From assembly GCF_019075875.1 (NCBI RefSeq), contig NZ_JAHOOZ010000001.1, forward strand, positions 5,088,001 through 5,152,000: a stretch of 64,000 nt of DNA, given 5' to 3'. The translations under genes were made by a program, and so were the position numbers. Source of the stretch: Novosphingobium sp. G106 (GTDB lineage Bacteria; Pseudomonadota; Alphaproteobacteria; Sphingomonadales; Sphingomonadaceae). How positions within the stretch are numbered: the stretch's first letter is position 1; every line of letters begins with the position of its first letter. The notes under the pieces are model-generated. The model saw only the letters and a program-made list of their open reading frames with translations, was not told where the DNA came from and made no database searches. Below are positions 26,690-36,309 of this stretch, in pieces.

Positions 26690-27312
26690 CCGCGCAGATC
26701 CATCAGCGAGGACGAATAGGGCGCGACAAGCTCCTGCGCGCGGTCCCAGCCGCCGTTCAGCCAGATGCTCTGCGCGCGCGGATCGGCGGGGAGGATAATG
26801 GGCATCGTATCGCGGCCGATCGAGCGCAGCGCGGCATTGGCCTCGCAGGTGACCAGCGCGAAGCTCGGCACTTCGCTGTCCTTCCACACCCCGGCGAGCG
26901 CGAATATCGGCTGATCGGCCAAGGTGAACCAGCACGACCGTCGCTTGCCCTCGACGTTCCGCCCTGCGCCCCATTCCATGAAGGCCGTCGCCGGGACCAG
27001 GCAGCGGAACTCGCTGTTGCGCAGGTTTCCGATCCAGAATGGACTTTCGAGATTGCGCACCGAAGCGATGCCCTGGCGCGGCGCCCCGCCTGCCGATGGC
27101 GGCGGCGGCACGCCCCAGAGCCTCGGAGTCATCCGCCGCGTCGGCTCTCCCGAGGGGCGCGGTCCGGCGACGAATTCGCGGCCCGTGGTGATCACCGGCG
27201 CGAACTGCCCGGGCGCGACGTGGCCGGCTTCCCACGGGTCCTCGCCCGCCCTCGCAGCGAAGCGGTCGGCGATCTGGTGAGCAGGCGCGTCGAGACGGTA
27301 GAGCATCGTCAT
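26686..27312 (-). CDS. SOS response-associated peptidase (SRAP/HMCES) family protein lacking the catalytic cysteine
   Basis: 208 residues. RCLVPATAFMEWG keeps the family glutamate (E113), and FALAGVWKD and MPIIL mark the fold. Canonical SRAP proteins begin MCG/MCN and use Cys2 to crosslink abasic sites; here the protein begins MTMLYRL, with no cysteine near the start. The usual histidine of HxRMP is also replaced (IGRDTMP). It is therefore probably unable to form the thiazolidine crosslink. Coupled to the glycosylase downstream. Confidence 0.8.
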   Translation of the reverse strand: MTMLYRLDAPAHQIADRFAARAGEDPWEAGHVAPGQFAPVITTGREFVAGPRPSGEPTRRMTPRLWGVPPPPSAGGAPRQGIASVRNLESPFWIGNLRNSEFRCLVPATAFMEWGAGRNVEGKRRSCWFTLADQPIFALAGVWKDSEVPSFALVTCEANAALRSIGRDTMPIILPADPRAQSIWLNGGWDRAQELVAPYSSSLMDLRG

Positions 27313-27440
27313 GGGCGCTAGATGCGCGCTCCGCCCGTCCGGGGCAACGGCCGCTAAGCGACCATTTCGGAGCTTTGTCCCTCGGGGCCTGCAGGCGGTT
27401 CGCGCCTACATTCGCCGCCGGAACTGTCGGGGGACGGACA

Positions 27441-28019
27441 ATGGCATTCGATCCGGAGAAATTCTACAATTCGCTGCGGCCGGGCCTGCTGGGGCCGACG
27501 CTGAGCCAGGGTGAAGTGGACGGCTGCAACGCCATCCTCGCCGCGATGGCCGGAACGCCGCGCGCCTATTGCGCCTATGCCCTGGCCACGGCCTTCCACG
27601 AGACCAACGCTACGATGCAGCCCGTGCGCGAGGCCTACTGGCTGTCCGAGACATGGCGGAAGAGCAACCTGCGATACTATCCGTGGTACGGCCGCGGTTA
27701 TGTCCAGCTGACCTGGGAAGAAAACTACAAGCATGCCGACAAGGCACTTGGCCTCGGCGGGGCGCTGACTCAGGATCTGGAAAAGGCGCTCGAACCCGAT
27801 ATCGCCGCTCGGATCATGCGACGAGGGATGGAAGAGGGCTGGTTCGCCGGCGACTCGAAGGGGCGGCACACTTTGGCGCGGCACCTTCCGGAGCAAGGCG
27901 ACGCCAGCGAGGCCGAGTTCATCGTGGCGCGCCGGATCATCAACGGCACCGACAAGAACAAGCTCGTCGCCCGCCATGCCCTGCAATTCCAGACAGCCCT
28001 GGCCAACGGCGGCTGGTAG
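27441..28019 (+). CDS. Glycoside hydrolase family 19-like lysozyme/chitinase
   Basis: 192 residues without a signal peptide. ATAFHETNATMQPVREAYW contains the catalytic glutamate region, and YYPWYGRGYVQLTWEENY is the GH19 signature also found in phage endolysins. It should cleave peptidoglycan or chitin. With no export signal it resembles an endolysin left by a prophage, though no holin or other phage gene is adjacent. GGGGA lies before the ATG at 27441. Confidence 0.83.
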   Translation: MAFDPEKFYNSLRPGLLGPTLSQGEVDGCNAILAAMAGTPRAYCAYALATAFHETNATMQPVREAYWLSETWRKSNLRYYPWYGRGYVQLTWEENYKHADKALGLGGALTQDLEKALEPDIAARIMRRGMEEGWFAGDSKGRHTLARHLPEQGDASEAEFIVARRIINGTDKNKLVARHALQFQTALANGGW

Positions 28020-28134
28020 CACAGCCCACCGCATGTCAGCCTGATCGCGCTTCGGAGCGCGGCGCGCTTGTCTGGCGGCTCCGTACAGTCTAGAACCCGC
28101 CCATCCCCGGGGAGCCTGCTCCCACTCCGATGTT

Positions 28135-28228
28135 TCGAGAGTGGGCAAAAACGTGGCTGAGAGGTGGGCGTAGCGCCCCACGACCCGTCGAACCTGAACC
28201 CGTTAGCACGGGCGGAGGGAAGGGTCGC
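28135..28228 (+). ncRNA. TPP riboswitch (THI element)
   Basis: Upstream of thiC, the conserved thi-box elements appear in order: GTGGCTGAGAGGTGGGC (28153-28169), CGACCCGTCGAACCTGAAC (28181-28199), CCGTTAGCACGGGCGGAGGG (28200-28219). These match the CUGAGA, ACCUGAU-like and GCGGAGGGA core of the TPP aptamer. Thiamine pyrophosphate binding should repress thiC by masking the ribosome site GAGGAG at 28260-28266 or by termination. The 5' edge is approximate. Confidence 0.93.
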
Positions 28229-28262
28229 TGACGTCAAGCGCTCCCGCCATTCGCCCACCTGA

Positions 28263-30131
<1,869 letters not shown>

Positions 30132-30140
30132 TATCCCAAA

Positions 30141-30182
30141 CCCGGACTCGGCCGGCGCATTAGGCGCTTGTCGAGTGCCGGG
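30141..30182 (+). terminator. Imperfect hairpin after thiC
   Basis: CCCGGACTCG (30141-30150) pairs with CGAGTGCCGGG (30172-30182) around one bulge, and GCGC (30155-30158) with GCGC (30164-30167) in the middle. It starts 10 bases after the thiC stop. There is no U-tract, so it is either a Rho-assisted end or only a structure that stabilises the transcript. Confidence 0.4.
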
Positions 30183-30243
30183 AGCGGGACCATACCGGGA
30201 GATCGCGGGGGCGCGGGTGGTTGAAAACAAGGGGGGAATTCCG

Positions 30244-30687
30244 ATGCGTGCACTGCTGATCCTCTCGCCGCTGCTCCTCGCCGCCTGCAACGGTCACGGC
30301 GGCGACGCGAAGGACCCGACCGGTACCAACGGCACCACGGCGACCAACTACACGGGCATCGGCAAGGACGAGACGCTGCACTTCACCGGCACCGAGCCGT
30401 TCTGGGGCGGCTCGCTGACCGACGGCGCGCTGACCTACACCACGCCCGACAACCCGACCGGCACGGTGATCCCGGTCCGCCGCTTCGCCGGCAACAACGG
30501 CCTCGCCTATTCGGGCGCGCTGGGCGCCCACGCGCTCGACATGGCCGTGACCGACGCGCCGTGCAGCGACGGCATGTCCGACCGCACCTATCCCTTCACC
30601 GTCTCGCTCCAGATCGGCGACGAGCAGCGCAAGGGCTGCGGCTGGACCGACAAGCGCGGGTTCACCGAGAAGAAGAAGAAGGCCTGA
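30244..30687 (+). CDS. Lipoprotein, COG3650-like
   Basis: 147 residues. Signal peptide with lipobox LLAAC (cysteine about residue 15), a Gly/Asp/Thr linker, then the motif FTGTEPFWGGSL that recurs in uncharacterised COG3650-type envelope proteins, and CSDGMSDRTYPF, whose cysteine could pair with the GCGW cysteine. Membrane-anchored in the periplasm. GGGGGAA lies before the ATG at 30244. Function unknown. Confidence 0.75.
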   Translation: MRALLILSPLLLAACNGHGGDAKDPTGTNGTTATNYTGIGKDETLHFTGTEPFWGGSLTDGALTYTTPDNPTGTVIPVRRFAGNNGLAYSGALGAHALDMAVTDAPCSDGMSDRTYPFTVSLQIGDEQRKGCGWTDKRGFTEKKKKA

Positions 30688-30747
30688 ACGCAGCGTCGCA
30701 TCCGTAACCCCAATCTATGGGGCAAATAAAAACGGAGCAGCGCACCG

Positions 30748-31173
30748 ATGACGTCACCGCATGACGAACCGACGAACGATGGGCCGACCACCTTCTACCA
30801 CGGCACCAAGGCCGACCTTAGACCGGGCGACCTGATCGCAGTCGGCCACAAGTCCAACTTCGACATCCTCAAAAAGCTGTCCTGGGTCTATTTCACCGCG
30901 ACGCTCGACGCGGCGACCTGGGGTGCGGAGCTGGCCAAGGGCGAAGGCCGGGGCCACATCTACATCGTCGAGCCCACCGGCGAATGGTTCGACGATCCCA
31001 ACCTCACCGACAAGAAGTTCCCCGGCAACCCGACCAAAAGCTACCGCAGCCGCGCGCCGCTGCGCATCATCGGCGAAGTGGCCGAATGGCAGGGCCACGC
31101 GCCCGAAGTGCTACAGGCGATGCTGGACGGGCTCGAGCGGCTGAAGCAGCAGGGCGCCGAGATCATCGACTGA
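30748..31173 (+). CDS. arr: NAD(+)-rifampin ADP-ribosyltransferase
   Basis: 141 residues. The whole protein matches Arr: FYHGTKADLRPGDLI with the NAD-binding histidine, WVYFTATLDAATWGAELAKG with the conserved tyrosine, and PNLTDKKFPGNPTKSYRSR with the acidic catalytic region (fragment read in two parts). Arr ADP-ribosylates rifampicin at its C23 hydroxyl and inactivates it. There is no integron or IS beside it, so it looks like a chromosomal housekeeping-type copy. Its natural role may not be drug resistance. Confidence 0.95.
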   Translation: MTSPHDEPTNDGPTTFYHGTKADLRPGDLIAVGHKSNFDILKKLSWVYFTATLDAATWGAELAKGEGRGHIYIVEPTGEWFDDPNLTDKKFPGNPTKSYRSRAPLRIIGEVAEWQGHAPEVLQAMLDGLERLKQQGAEIID

Positions 31174-31259
31174 AAACACCGCCATATAGGTAGTTTCCTT
31201 GCTTTCCCGGCGGGCGGGGCTGCGATAGCCTCGCCCCCGGGGAATTGAAGGAGAGGAAT

Positions 31260-31976
31260 ATGCGGAACCTTGCGGCCGAATTCTTCGGCACTTTCTGGCT
31301 CGTTTTCGGCGGCTGCGGATCGGCGGTGCTCGCCGCGGCCTTTCCCGAGCTCGGCATCGGCTTCGCCGGCGTCGCGCTGGCTTTCGGCCTCACCGTGCTG
31401 ACCATGGCCTATGCCGTCGGCGGCATATCGGGCGGGCATTTCAACCCGGCGGTGTCGCTCGGCCTCGCCGTGGCGAACCGCTTCGCCTGGAAGGACCTGA
31501 TCCCCTACTGGATCGCCCAGGTCGTCGGCGCGATCGTCGCGGGCGGGGTGCTATACTGCATCGCCTCGGGCAAGCCGGGGTTCGAGCCCGGCGGCTTCGC
31601 CTCGAACGGCTATGGCGACCTGTCGCCCGGCCACTATTCGCTGCAATCGGCGGCCTTAATCGAGATCGTCCTGACCGCGGGCTTCCTCATCGTCATCCTC
31701 GGCTCGACCTCGCGCGTCGCCCCTCCGGGCTTCGCCCCGCTGGCGATCGGCCTGGCGCTGACCCTGATCCACCTGATCTCGATCCCGGTGACCAACACCT
31801 CGGTCAACCCGGCACGCTCGCTGGGCGTCGCCCTGTTCGCGACGACCGACGCGCTGGGCCAGGTATGGCTGTTCTGGGTCGCGCCGCTGCTGGGCGCACT
31901 GATCGGCGGCGGCATCTGGCGCTTCGTGCTGAGCCCCGGCGAGAGCCCGGCCAACATCGGCCAGCCGGTGGACTAG
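31260..31976 (+). CDS. aqpZ: Aquaporin Z
   Basis: 238 residues, six membrane helices. Both NPA boxes are present: [14 protein letters not shown] and [15 protein letters not shown]; the selectivity-filter regions surround them (SGGHFNP and TSVNPARS). Water channel in the inner membrane. The ATG at 31260 is chosen over a TTG at 31245 because a strong GGAGAGG site lies directly between them. Followed by a REP-like element. Confidence 0.94.
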   Translation: MRNLAAEFFGTFWLVFGGCGSAVLAAAFPELGIGFAGVALAFGLTVLTMAYAVGGISGGHFNPAVSLGLAVANRFAWKDLIPYWIAQVVGAIVAGGVLYCIASGKPGFEPGGFASNGYGDLSPGHYSLQSAALIEIVLTAGFLIVILGSTSRVAPPGFAPLAIGLALTLIHLISIPVTNTSVNPARSLGVALFATTDALGQVWLFWVAPLLGALIGGGIWRFVLSPGESPANIGQPVD

Positions 31977-32006
31977 GGAACGACCAACTTCGCCCAAGCC
32001 CAAGTT

Positions 32007-32098
32007 CGTCACCCCGGACTTGATCCGGGGTCCCGCTTGTTGCGTTCAGCCGCGAGGCCACGAAGGCAGCGGGATCCCGGGTCGAGCCCGGGATGACG
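32007..32098. repeat. REP-like palindromic element
   Basis: Arms CGTCACCCCGGACTTGATCC (from 32007) and, in inverted form, GGGTCGAGCCCGGGATGACG (32079-32098) pair with a few mismatches around a 30-base spacer. This is the common alphaproteobacterial CGTCATCCCGGACTTGATCCGGG palindrome. It lies between aqpZ and the convergent phnA gene and may act as a terminator. Confidence 0.8.
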
Positions 32099-32155
32099 AT
32101 CCAGCAGAATGATCGTAGCGGGCAGATGGCGCCGGTGCGATCTGACGCCGGGCGT

Positions 32156-32464
32156 TCAGCGCTTGCGGACGAATTCCGCGCGCAGCACGAGCCCCTTGAT
32201 ACCGTCGAACCGGCAGTCGATTTCCTGCGCGTCGCCGGTGAGCCGGATCGACTTGATCACCGTCCCCTGCTTGAGCGTCCGCCCCGCGCCCTTGACCTCG
32301 AGGTCCTTGATCAGCGTCACCTGATCGCCATCGGCGAGGACGTTGCCCACCGCATCGCGCACTTCGACCGTATCGGCGGCGGCGCGCTTGGCCGCCAGTT
32401 CGGACGCCGGCATCCATTCGCCGCTGTCCTCGTCGAACTGGTAGTCTTCGTCATCGCTGGGCAT
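32156..32464 (-). CDS. phnA: PhnA-domain protein
   Basis: 102 residues from the ATG at 32464, 8 bases after AGGAG. The C-terminal half VRDAVGNVLADGDQVTLIKD, LEVKGAG, TLKQGTVIKSIRL and EIDCRFDGIKGLVLRAEFVRK matches the YjdM/PhnA domain. The usual N-terminal zinc ribbon is replaced by an acidic segment (SDDEDYQFDEDSGEW), so this is a short form. Despite the name, the family is not shown to act on phosphonates. Confidence 0.87.
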   Translation of the reverse strand: MPSDDEDYQFDEDSGEWMPASELAAKRAAADTVEVRDAVGNVLADGDQVTLIKDLEVKGAGRTLKQGTVIKSIRLTGDAQEIDCRFDGIKGLVLRAEFVRKR

Positions 32465-32547
32465 GGGTGGCTCCTGTCGGGGCACCTCTGGCAGGCGGGT
32501 GCCACTTTGGCCAGCCTGCGCCGCCGCCGGCGTGCTAGAAGGCCGGC

Positions 32548-32841
32548 ATGAAACACTACCTGCTGATCTATCACCTCGCCCCCGACTACCTCGACCGCCG
32601 CCCGCAGTTCCGCGAGGCGCACCTGGCGCTGGCCAAGGAAGCGGTGGCGCGCGGCGAACTGCTCCTGGGCGGCGCCCTCGCCCCCGCCGACCGCGCGATG
32701 CTGCTGTTCGCCGGCGAGGACAGCAGTGCGGCCGAACGTTTTGCGGAAAGCGATCCCTATGTGGCGAACGGGCTGGTCGAGCGCTGGGAAGTGCGGGGGT
32801 GGACGACGGTTGTGGGCGAAGGGGCGGCGGTGGCGCTGTAG
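32548..32841 (+). CDS. YciI-family protein
   Basis: 97 residues with ferredoxin-like fold: MKHYLLIYHLAPDYLDRRPQ, REAHLALAKEAVARGELLLGGALA (in parts), AERFAESDPYVANGLVERWEVR. The His/Asp pair of the H-x-x-x... D-P-Y arrangement matches YciI. Enzymatic function unknown; some relatives are hydrolases or dehalogenase-like. Its end at 32841 marks the last high-GC base before an AT-rich cassette. Confidence 0.88.
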   Translation: MKHYLLIYHLAPDYLDRRPQFREAHLALAKEAVARGELLLGGALAPADRAMLLFAGEDSSAAERFAESDPYVANGLVERWEVRGWTTVVGEGAAVAL

Positions 32842-32847
32842 GGTCGG

Positions 32848-34032
32848 TTATTTTTGTTTTGGATCGAAACCTCGCAATGCTTTAAGTTCGTCGGGATTGT
32901 TGGCTATATTAATCAGAAAGTCGACCCATTTATCTGAGTATGTATAATCTCTATGTGCAGCGTGATAGTAGCAGAAATCTTTTTTGCAATCATCCGGCTT
33001 TTTTGCTTTATTACGCGGTCTTACGCCAAATTTTTTCCAAGCTAGCTGGTGGTCATGTGATGTGAAATTTGCATCACAGGCCTCATTGATTTTCTGTAAA
33101 ACGGCGGTTGGTTTGTATGGCCATAGCTCATCTCCAACGACCTTTTTAGTCAAAATATTGGATAATTTTTCGGATTCTTTGTTGTTTTCCGTGAAAACTA
33201 TGTGGGAATCGCCTTTTGTTGCTTTTTCAAATGTGTAGTTAACTTTGAACTTGTAGCTTGGTCCTTCATTTCCGGTCTCCTCAATTGCTTGACTGATCTG
33301 TTGGTCAATTGCTTCAATTGCTGGTGACAAGTCGTATTTTTGCAAATGGGCTAGCTGATTGAGCTGCATTTTTCCGAACTGAAGGGACAGCGAAAGAGTT
33401 TGCTCTAGACCTGCATTTTCTCCAAAAAGCTTCCTAATAGTCTGATCAAAATTGAGGCAATTTGCCTGAAATAGAGGCCAGTACAGCCTGCCAACAGAGG
33501 ATAGCATGGTGTGTTCAACGCTATCTCTTAGGGTTTTGACCGCTAAAAGGTTTTTCTTTACGTCAGTATTTAGAGGGCAGTCCTCTCTATTGAGAATTTG
33601 GCTCAATAGCAGGGAGTTTCCATTGGCGTCTGTGATGGAAATTCCTTTAAGATCATAATACTCATGAAGAAGATATGTCCAGGCTATTTGACTCAGGACG
33701 GGAAATATTTCAATCTTGAAGAGAATAGATGGGCTATTGAATATCTGAACCGCGGAAATCATGGCTTCTCGGGCGCGAAATATTCGTTCATCATCTATGG
33801 GAGATAGTCCACTCTTTAGGTCGACTAGGGATTTTTCGTATTTATACCTGGAAACTTCATCATCAGAAGCCGCCTCAACATCCCAATTCGCTGATCCTGC
33901 CAGGCGCCCCGGATTGATCGTTGGAGTGCGGCCAGTGTTGATCAGCTGTTGGACATTTTGGTACGCTATCCCATCCAACAAGAGCTTCTTTGCAAGTCGT
34001 CGCTCGCGGTCAGTGAGAGCGGGTGTTCTCAT
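32848..34032 (-). CDS. DUF3644-domain protein, candidate HEPN-type nuclease
   Basis: 394 residues in unusually AT-rich DNA compared with neighbours. N-terminal segment (LLLDGIAYQNVQQLINTGRT, residues 17-36) looks like a helix-turn-helix. The DUF3644 core follows: SAVQIFNSPSILFKIEIF and SQIAWTYLLHEYY. At residues 169-174 LRDSVEH gives an R-x4-H, the HEPN ribonuclease motif. The distal half is Lys-rich and ends with YTYSDKWVDFLINIANN. Start overlaps the upstream partner as ATGA. Role is inferred, not known: an RNA-cutting effector is plausible. Confidence 0.72.
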   Translation of the reverse strand: MRTPALTDRERRLAKKLLLDGIAYQNVQQLINTGRTPTINPGRLAGSANWDVEAASDDEVSRYKYEKSLVDLKSGLSPIDDERIFRAREAMISAVQIFNSPSILFKIEIFPVLSQIAWTYLLHEYYDLKGISITDANGNSLLLSQILNREDCPLNTDVKKNLLAVKTLRDSVEHTMLSSVGRLYWPLFQANCLNFDQTIRKLFGENAGLEQTLSLSLQFGKMQLNQLAHLQKYDLSPAIEAIDQQISQAIEETGNEGPSYKFKVNYTFEKATKGDSHIVFTENNKESEKLSNILTKKVVGDELWPYKPTAVLQKINEACDANFTSHDHQLAWKKFGVRPRNKAKKPDDCKKDFCYYHAAHRDYTYSDKWVDFLINIANNPDELKALRGFDPKQK

Positions 34033-34472
34033 CGGGCAAGTAGCAGGCGGCAGGCCCACTCTTCATCGTTCCACCTTGTGGCAAAAGCGTCATGCACCTC
34101 GAACCAACTCCCATCATTTCCCGCACCATGATTTTGTCCCATGCATGAGCATTGGCATTCATGGCCGACAGCATTCATGCACGCAGGGGCGCATTTTTCC
34201 TGTTCTCGAAATGGTTGAATTATATAAACTTTTCCAAAGTGTTTCAGTGATCTGTCTATAAAATCGTTGAACCAAGCCTTCGGTATTTCCCAGTAACGTA
34301 GGCCATTAAGCCATACGGGGCGCGTCGATCGTCCGTTTCGCAACCAATCTCGATTGCCATCTGAGTAGGGCAAGCGAAGGCGGTGCTGCTGACCTCTCTT
34401 GGTGCGTCTGATAATTACCGGAATCGCAGTTTGTCGCCAAATTCTCCGTAATTCTTCATCGTTACGGCGCAT
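34029..34472 (-). CDS. Cysteine-rich conserved hypothetical protein coupled to the DUF3644 gene
   Basis: 147 residues from the ATG at 34472 (GGAG site 9 bases upstream); an in-frame ATG at 34529 would add 19 residues. Features: Trp/Arg-rich blocks IWRQTAIPVIIRRT and NRDWLRNGRSTRPVWL, YWEIPKAWFNDFI, then five cysteines and two histidines in CAPACMNAVGHECQCSCMGQ (residues 94-113), a likely zinc site, and WACRLL near the end. It is the first gene of the two-gene cassette and overlaps the DUF3644 gene. I recall similar orphan proteins but no function. Confidence 0.65.
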   Translation of the reverse strand: MRRNDEELRRIWRQTAIPVIIRRTKRGQQHRLRLPYSDGNRDWLRNGRSTRPVWLNGLRYWEIPKAWFNDFIDRSLKHFGKVYIIQPFREQEKCAPACMNAVGHECQCSCMGQNHGAGNDGSWFEVHDAFATRWNDEEWACRLLLAR

Positions 34473-34682
34473 ATCATGCACTCCATCACGATATGCTTTA
34501 GCAATTCTCAAATGCGCGTGAAATCGCATTCAGACCAAATCGCACACATATATGAACCGTTTTGGCGGGTTTCCCGTCAGTCTTGCCGGCTAAAAGAACA
34601 AGGTAACGGGAGCGCGAGGGCGATGGCCCTCGCATCTGAAAACCCTTTCCTACACCCCCCATCCTGTGCCTTATCCTGCCCG

Positions 34683-35309
34683 ATGAAGCACGAAGCCCTC
34701 CTCCCGCCGGGCGAGCCGCTCGCCTCTGACCTCACCGCCGATGAAACCCGCCCCGGCGACCGCTGGGATGCGCCGAAGATGGCGGCGTTCCTGCGCCAGC
34801 TTTCGGCCACCCATTCGGTCAGCGCCGCGGCGCGGTCGGTGGGGATGAGCCGGCAGTCGGCCTATCGGCTGCGGTCGCGGCTGAAGGGTGGGGCGTTCGA
34901 CCTCGCCTGGGACGTCGCCTTCCACCACTCCTACGACAACCTCGCCCATGCCGCGCTCGAGCGGGCCTTGAACGGCGTCGAGATCCCGGTGTTCCACCGC
35001 GGCGAGCAGATCGGTTCCTATCGCAAGTACGACGAGCGGCTGACCCTGCGTCTGCTGGCGCTGAGCACGCAGCGCGGCAACGTGCCGGTGCTCGGTCGCC
35101 GCGGACCCGAGGCCGAGCTGCACGCGCGGCGGTTCGATGCGCTGGTGGCCGAAGTGGAGATGGGCGAGGGCGACGAGGTCCCGCTCGCCGATCCCGGCCC
35201 GGCGGCCGAGGGCGAGCTGATACATATTCACTCCCTTGATCCGTCCGCTCCGTCCGAGGCCGATATTATCGCGGCCTTGCAGGAGCTTGAGGGCGAAGAG
35301 GGCGGGTGA
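34683..35309 (+). CDS. Helix-turn-helix protein, terminase-small-subunit-like
   Basis: 208 residues from the ATG at 34683. An HTH (SVSAAARSVGMSRQSAYRLRSRL) follows an acidic N-terminus, then a helical region (YDERLTLRLLALSTQRGNVP) and an acidic tail. The HTH resembles phage terminase small subunits and small DNA-binding proteins; this protein type is common in sphingomonads without an associated phage. Base composition is back to the high-GC norm. No neighbouring terminase large subunit. Confidence 0.72.
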   Translation: MKHEALLPPGEPLASDLTADETRPGDRWDAPKMAAFLRQLSATHSVSAAARSVGMSRQSAYRLRSRLKGGAFDLAWDVAFHHSYDNLAHAALERALNGVEIPVFHRGEQIGSYRKYDERLTLRLLALSTQRGNVPVLGRRGPEAELHARRFDALVAEVEMGEGDEVPLADPGPAAEGELIHIHSLDPSAPSEADIIAALQELEGEEGG

Positions 35310-35333
35310 CAGGGTGTAACTTGTGTCACCCTG
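35310..35333 (+). terminator. Hairpin after the HTH gene
   Basis: CAGGGTG at 35310-35316 and CACCCTG at 35327-35333 form a perfect 7-bp stem with a 10-base loop, starting right at the stop codon of the HTH gene. No T-run follows, so only partial terminator character. Confidence 0.4.
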
Positions 35334-35374
35334 CGCGGGTGTCTGGCATGCCGTCGAACTGTGGCAGGTCAGAT

Positions 35375-35403
35375 GAGGCGGGAAAGCCGGGCCTTCCCGC
35401 CTC
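35375..35403 (-). terminator. Strong hairpin downstream of the 35410-35694 gene
   Basis: GAGGCGGGAA at 35375-35384 pairs perfectly with TTCCCGCCTC at 35394-35403 with a 9-base loop, 7 bases beyond the stop codon of the minus-strand gene. The stem is long and GC-rich but lacks a U-tract. Confidence 0.5.
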
Positions 35404-35409
35404 GCAGGA

Positions 35410-35694
35410 TCAGCGGACGGCGACTTCCGCGGCGTTCGCCCTGGCCTCGCTCAGCGAGAAGGCGACCTGCTTGCCGTTGTATTCGCCCGAGACGCGCTGG
35501 CCGCGCACGACGAGGCGGAAGGGTGTCTGCCGGTCGGCCTTGCCGGTGATGACGGTGCGGTTCTTCTCGGTCTTGACGGAATATTCGTAGGTCACGCCGT
35601 CGCGTTCGATGGTTTCGGCCTGGGCCAGGGCAGGCAAGGCGATCGCGCTTGCTGCAAGCGCGAAGATGCTGGCGGTCTTGAGGTTGAACAACAT
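35410..35694 (-). CDS. Small secreted hypothetical protein
   Basis: 94 residues from the ATG at 35694. Signal peptide (LKTASIFALAASAIALPALA, cleavage before QAE), then a short beta-rich domain: ETIERDGVTYEYSVKTEKNR and RTVITGKADRQTPFRLVVRG. Likely periplasmic. A longer in-frame start is not credible since the signal peptide would be internal. No family name recognised. Confidence 0.75.
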   Translation of the reverse strand: MLFNLKTASIFALAASAIALPALAQAETIERDGVTYEYSVKTEKNRTVITGKADRQTPFRLVVRGQRVSGEYNGKQVAFSLSEARANAAEVAVR

Positions 35695-35901
35695 GGCATC
35701 GATCCTTGCTAGAGAGGATAATGCCCCGGGCATCCGTATGTTCTGAGTTATGTGTATCACTGCTGCACTGCAGCGCAATTGCATAGTGCGGCACGGCAAG
35801 TGCGGGTCGCGCAACGAGACGGATCGGTGTCCGAAGCGGCTTCGGGCTTGGCGCGGCGGCTGGGCGGGCTAGAAAGGAAGGGAATCGAAAAGGGTTAGGC
35901 G

Positions 35902-36309
35902 GTGAACGAACCGGTGCTCCTCTCAGGCGGCAACCCTCAGATCGCCAAGGGTGACGGCGACGCCGTCGTCCAAGCCTATATCGCCGCGATGCCGGGCTGG
36001 AAGCGGGGCATCGGGCAGCGGCTCGATGCGATCATCTCGGCCGCGGTGCCGGGCGTGCGCAAGGCGGTGCGGTGGAACACGCCGTTCTATGGCGCGCCCG
36101 ATAGCGACGGCTGGTTCCTCGCCTTCCACTGCGTCACCAAATACGTGAAAGTGAACTTCTTCCGCGGTGCCTCGCTCGATCCGGTGCCGCCGGTCGCCTC
36201 GAAGCAGGCCGAGGTGCGTTACTTCCACGTCCACGAGGACGGGTTCGATGAGGCCCTGTTCGCGAGCTGGGTCCGGCAGGCGGCCGCCTTGCCCGGCACG
36301 CGCTATTGA
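35902..36309 (+). CDS. DUF1801-domain protein, copy 1
   Basis: 135 residues. The DUF1801 (YdhG-like) pattern is VQAYIAAMPGWKRGIGQRLDAII, RKAVRWNTPFYGAPDSDGWF and VKVNFFRGASL. Function is unknown; the fold binds a small ligand or metal in related structures. The stop shares a base with the ATG of the next gene (TGATG), so it begins a four-gene operon with AraC, VOC and a second DUF1801. Confidence 0.87.
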   Translation: MNEPVLLSGGNPQIAKGDGDAVVQAYIAAMPGWKRGIGQRLDAIISAAVPGVRKAVRWNTPFYGAPDSDGWFLAFHCVTKYVKVNFFRGASLDPVPPVASKQAEVRYFHVHEDGFDEALFASWVRQAAALPGTRY

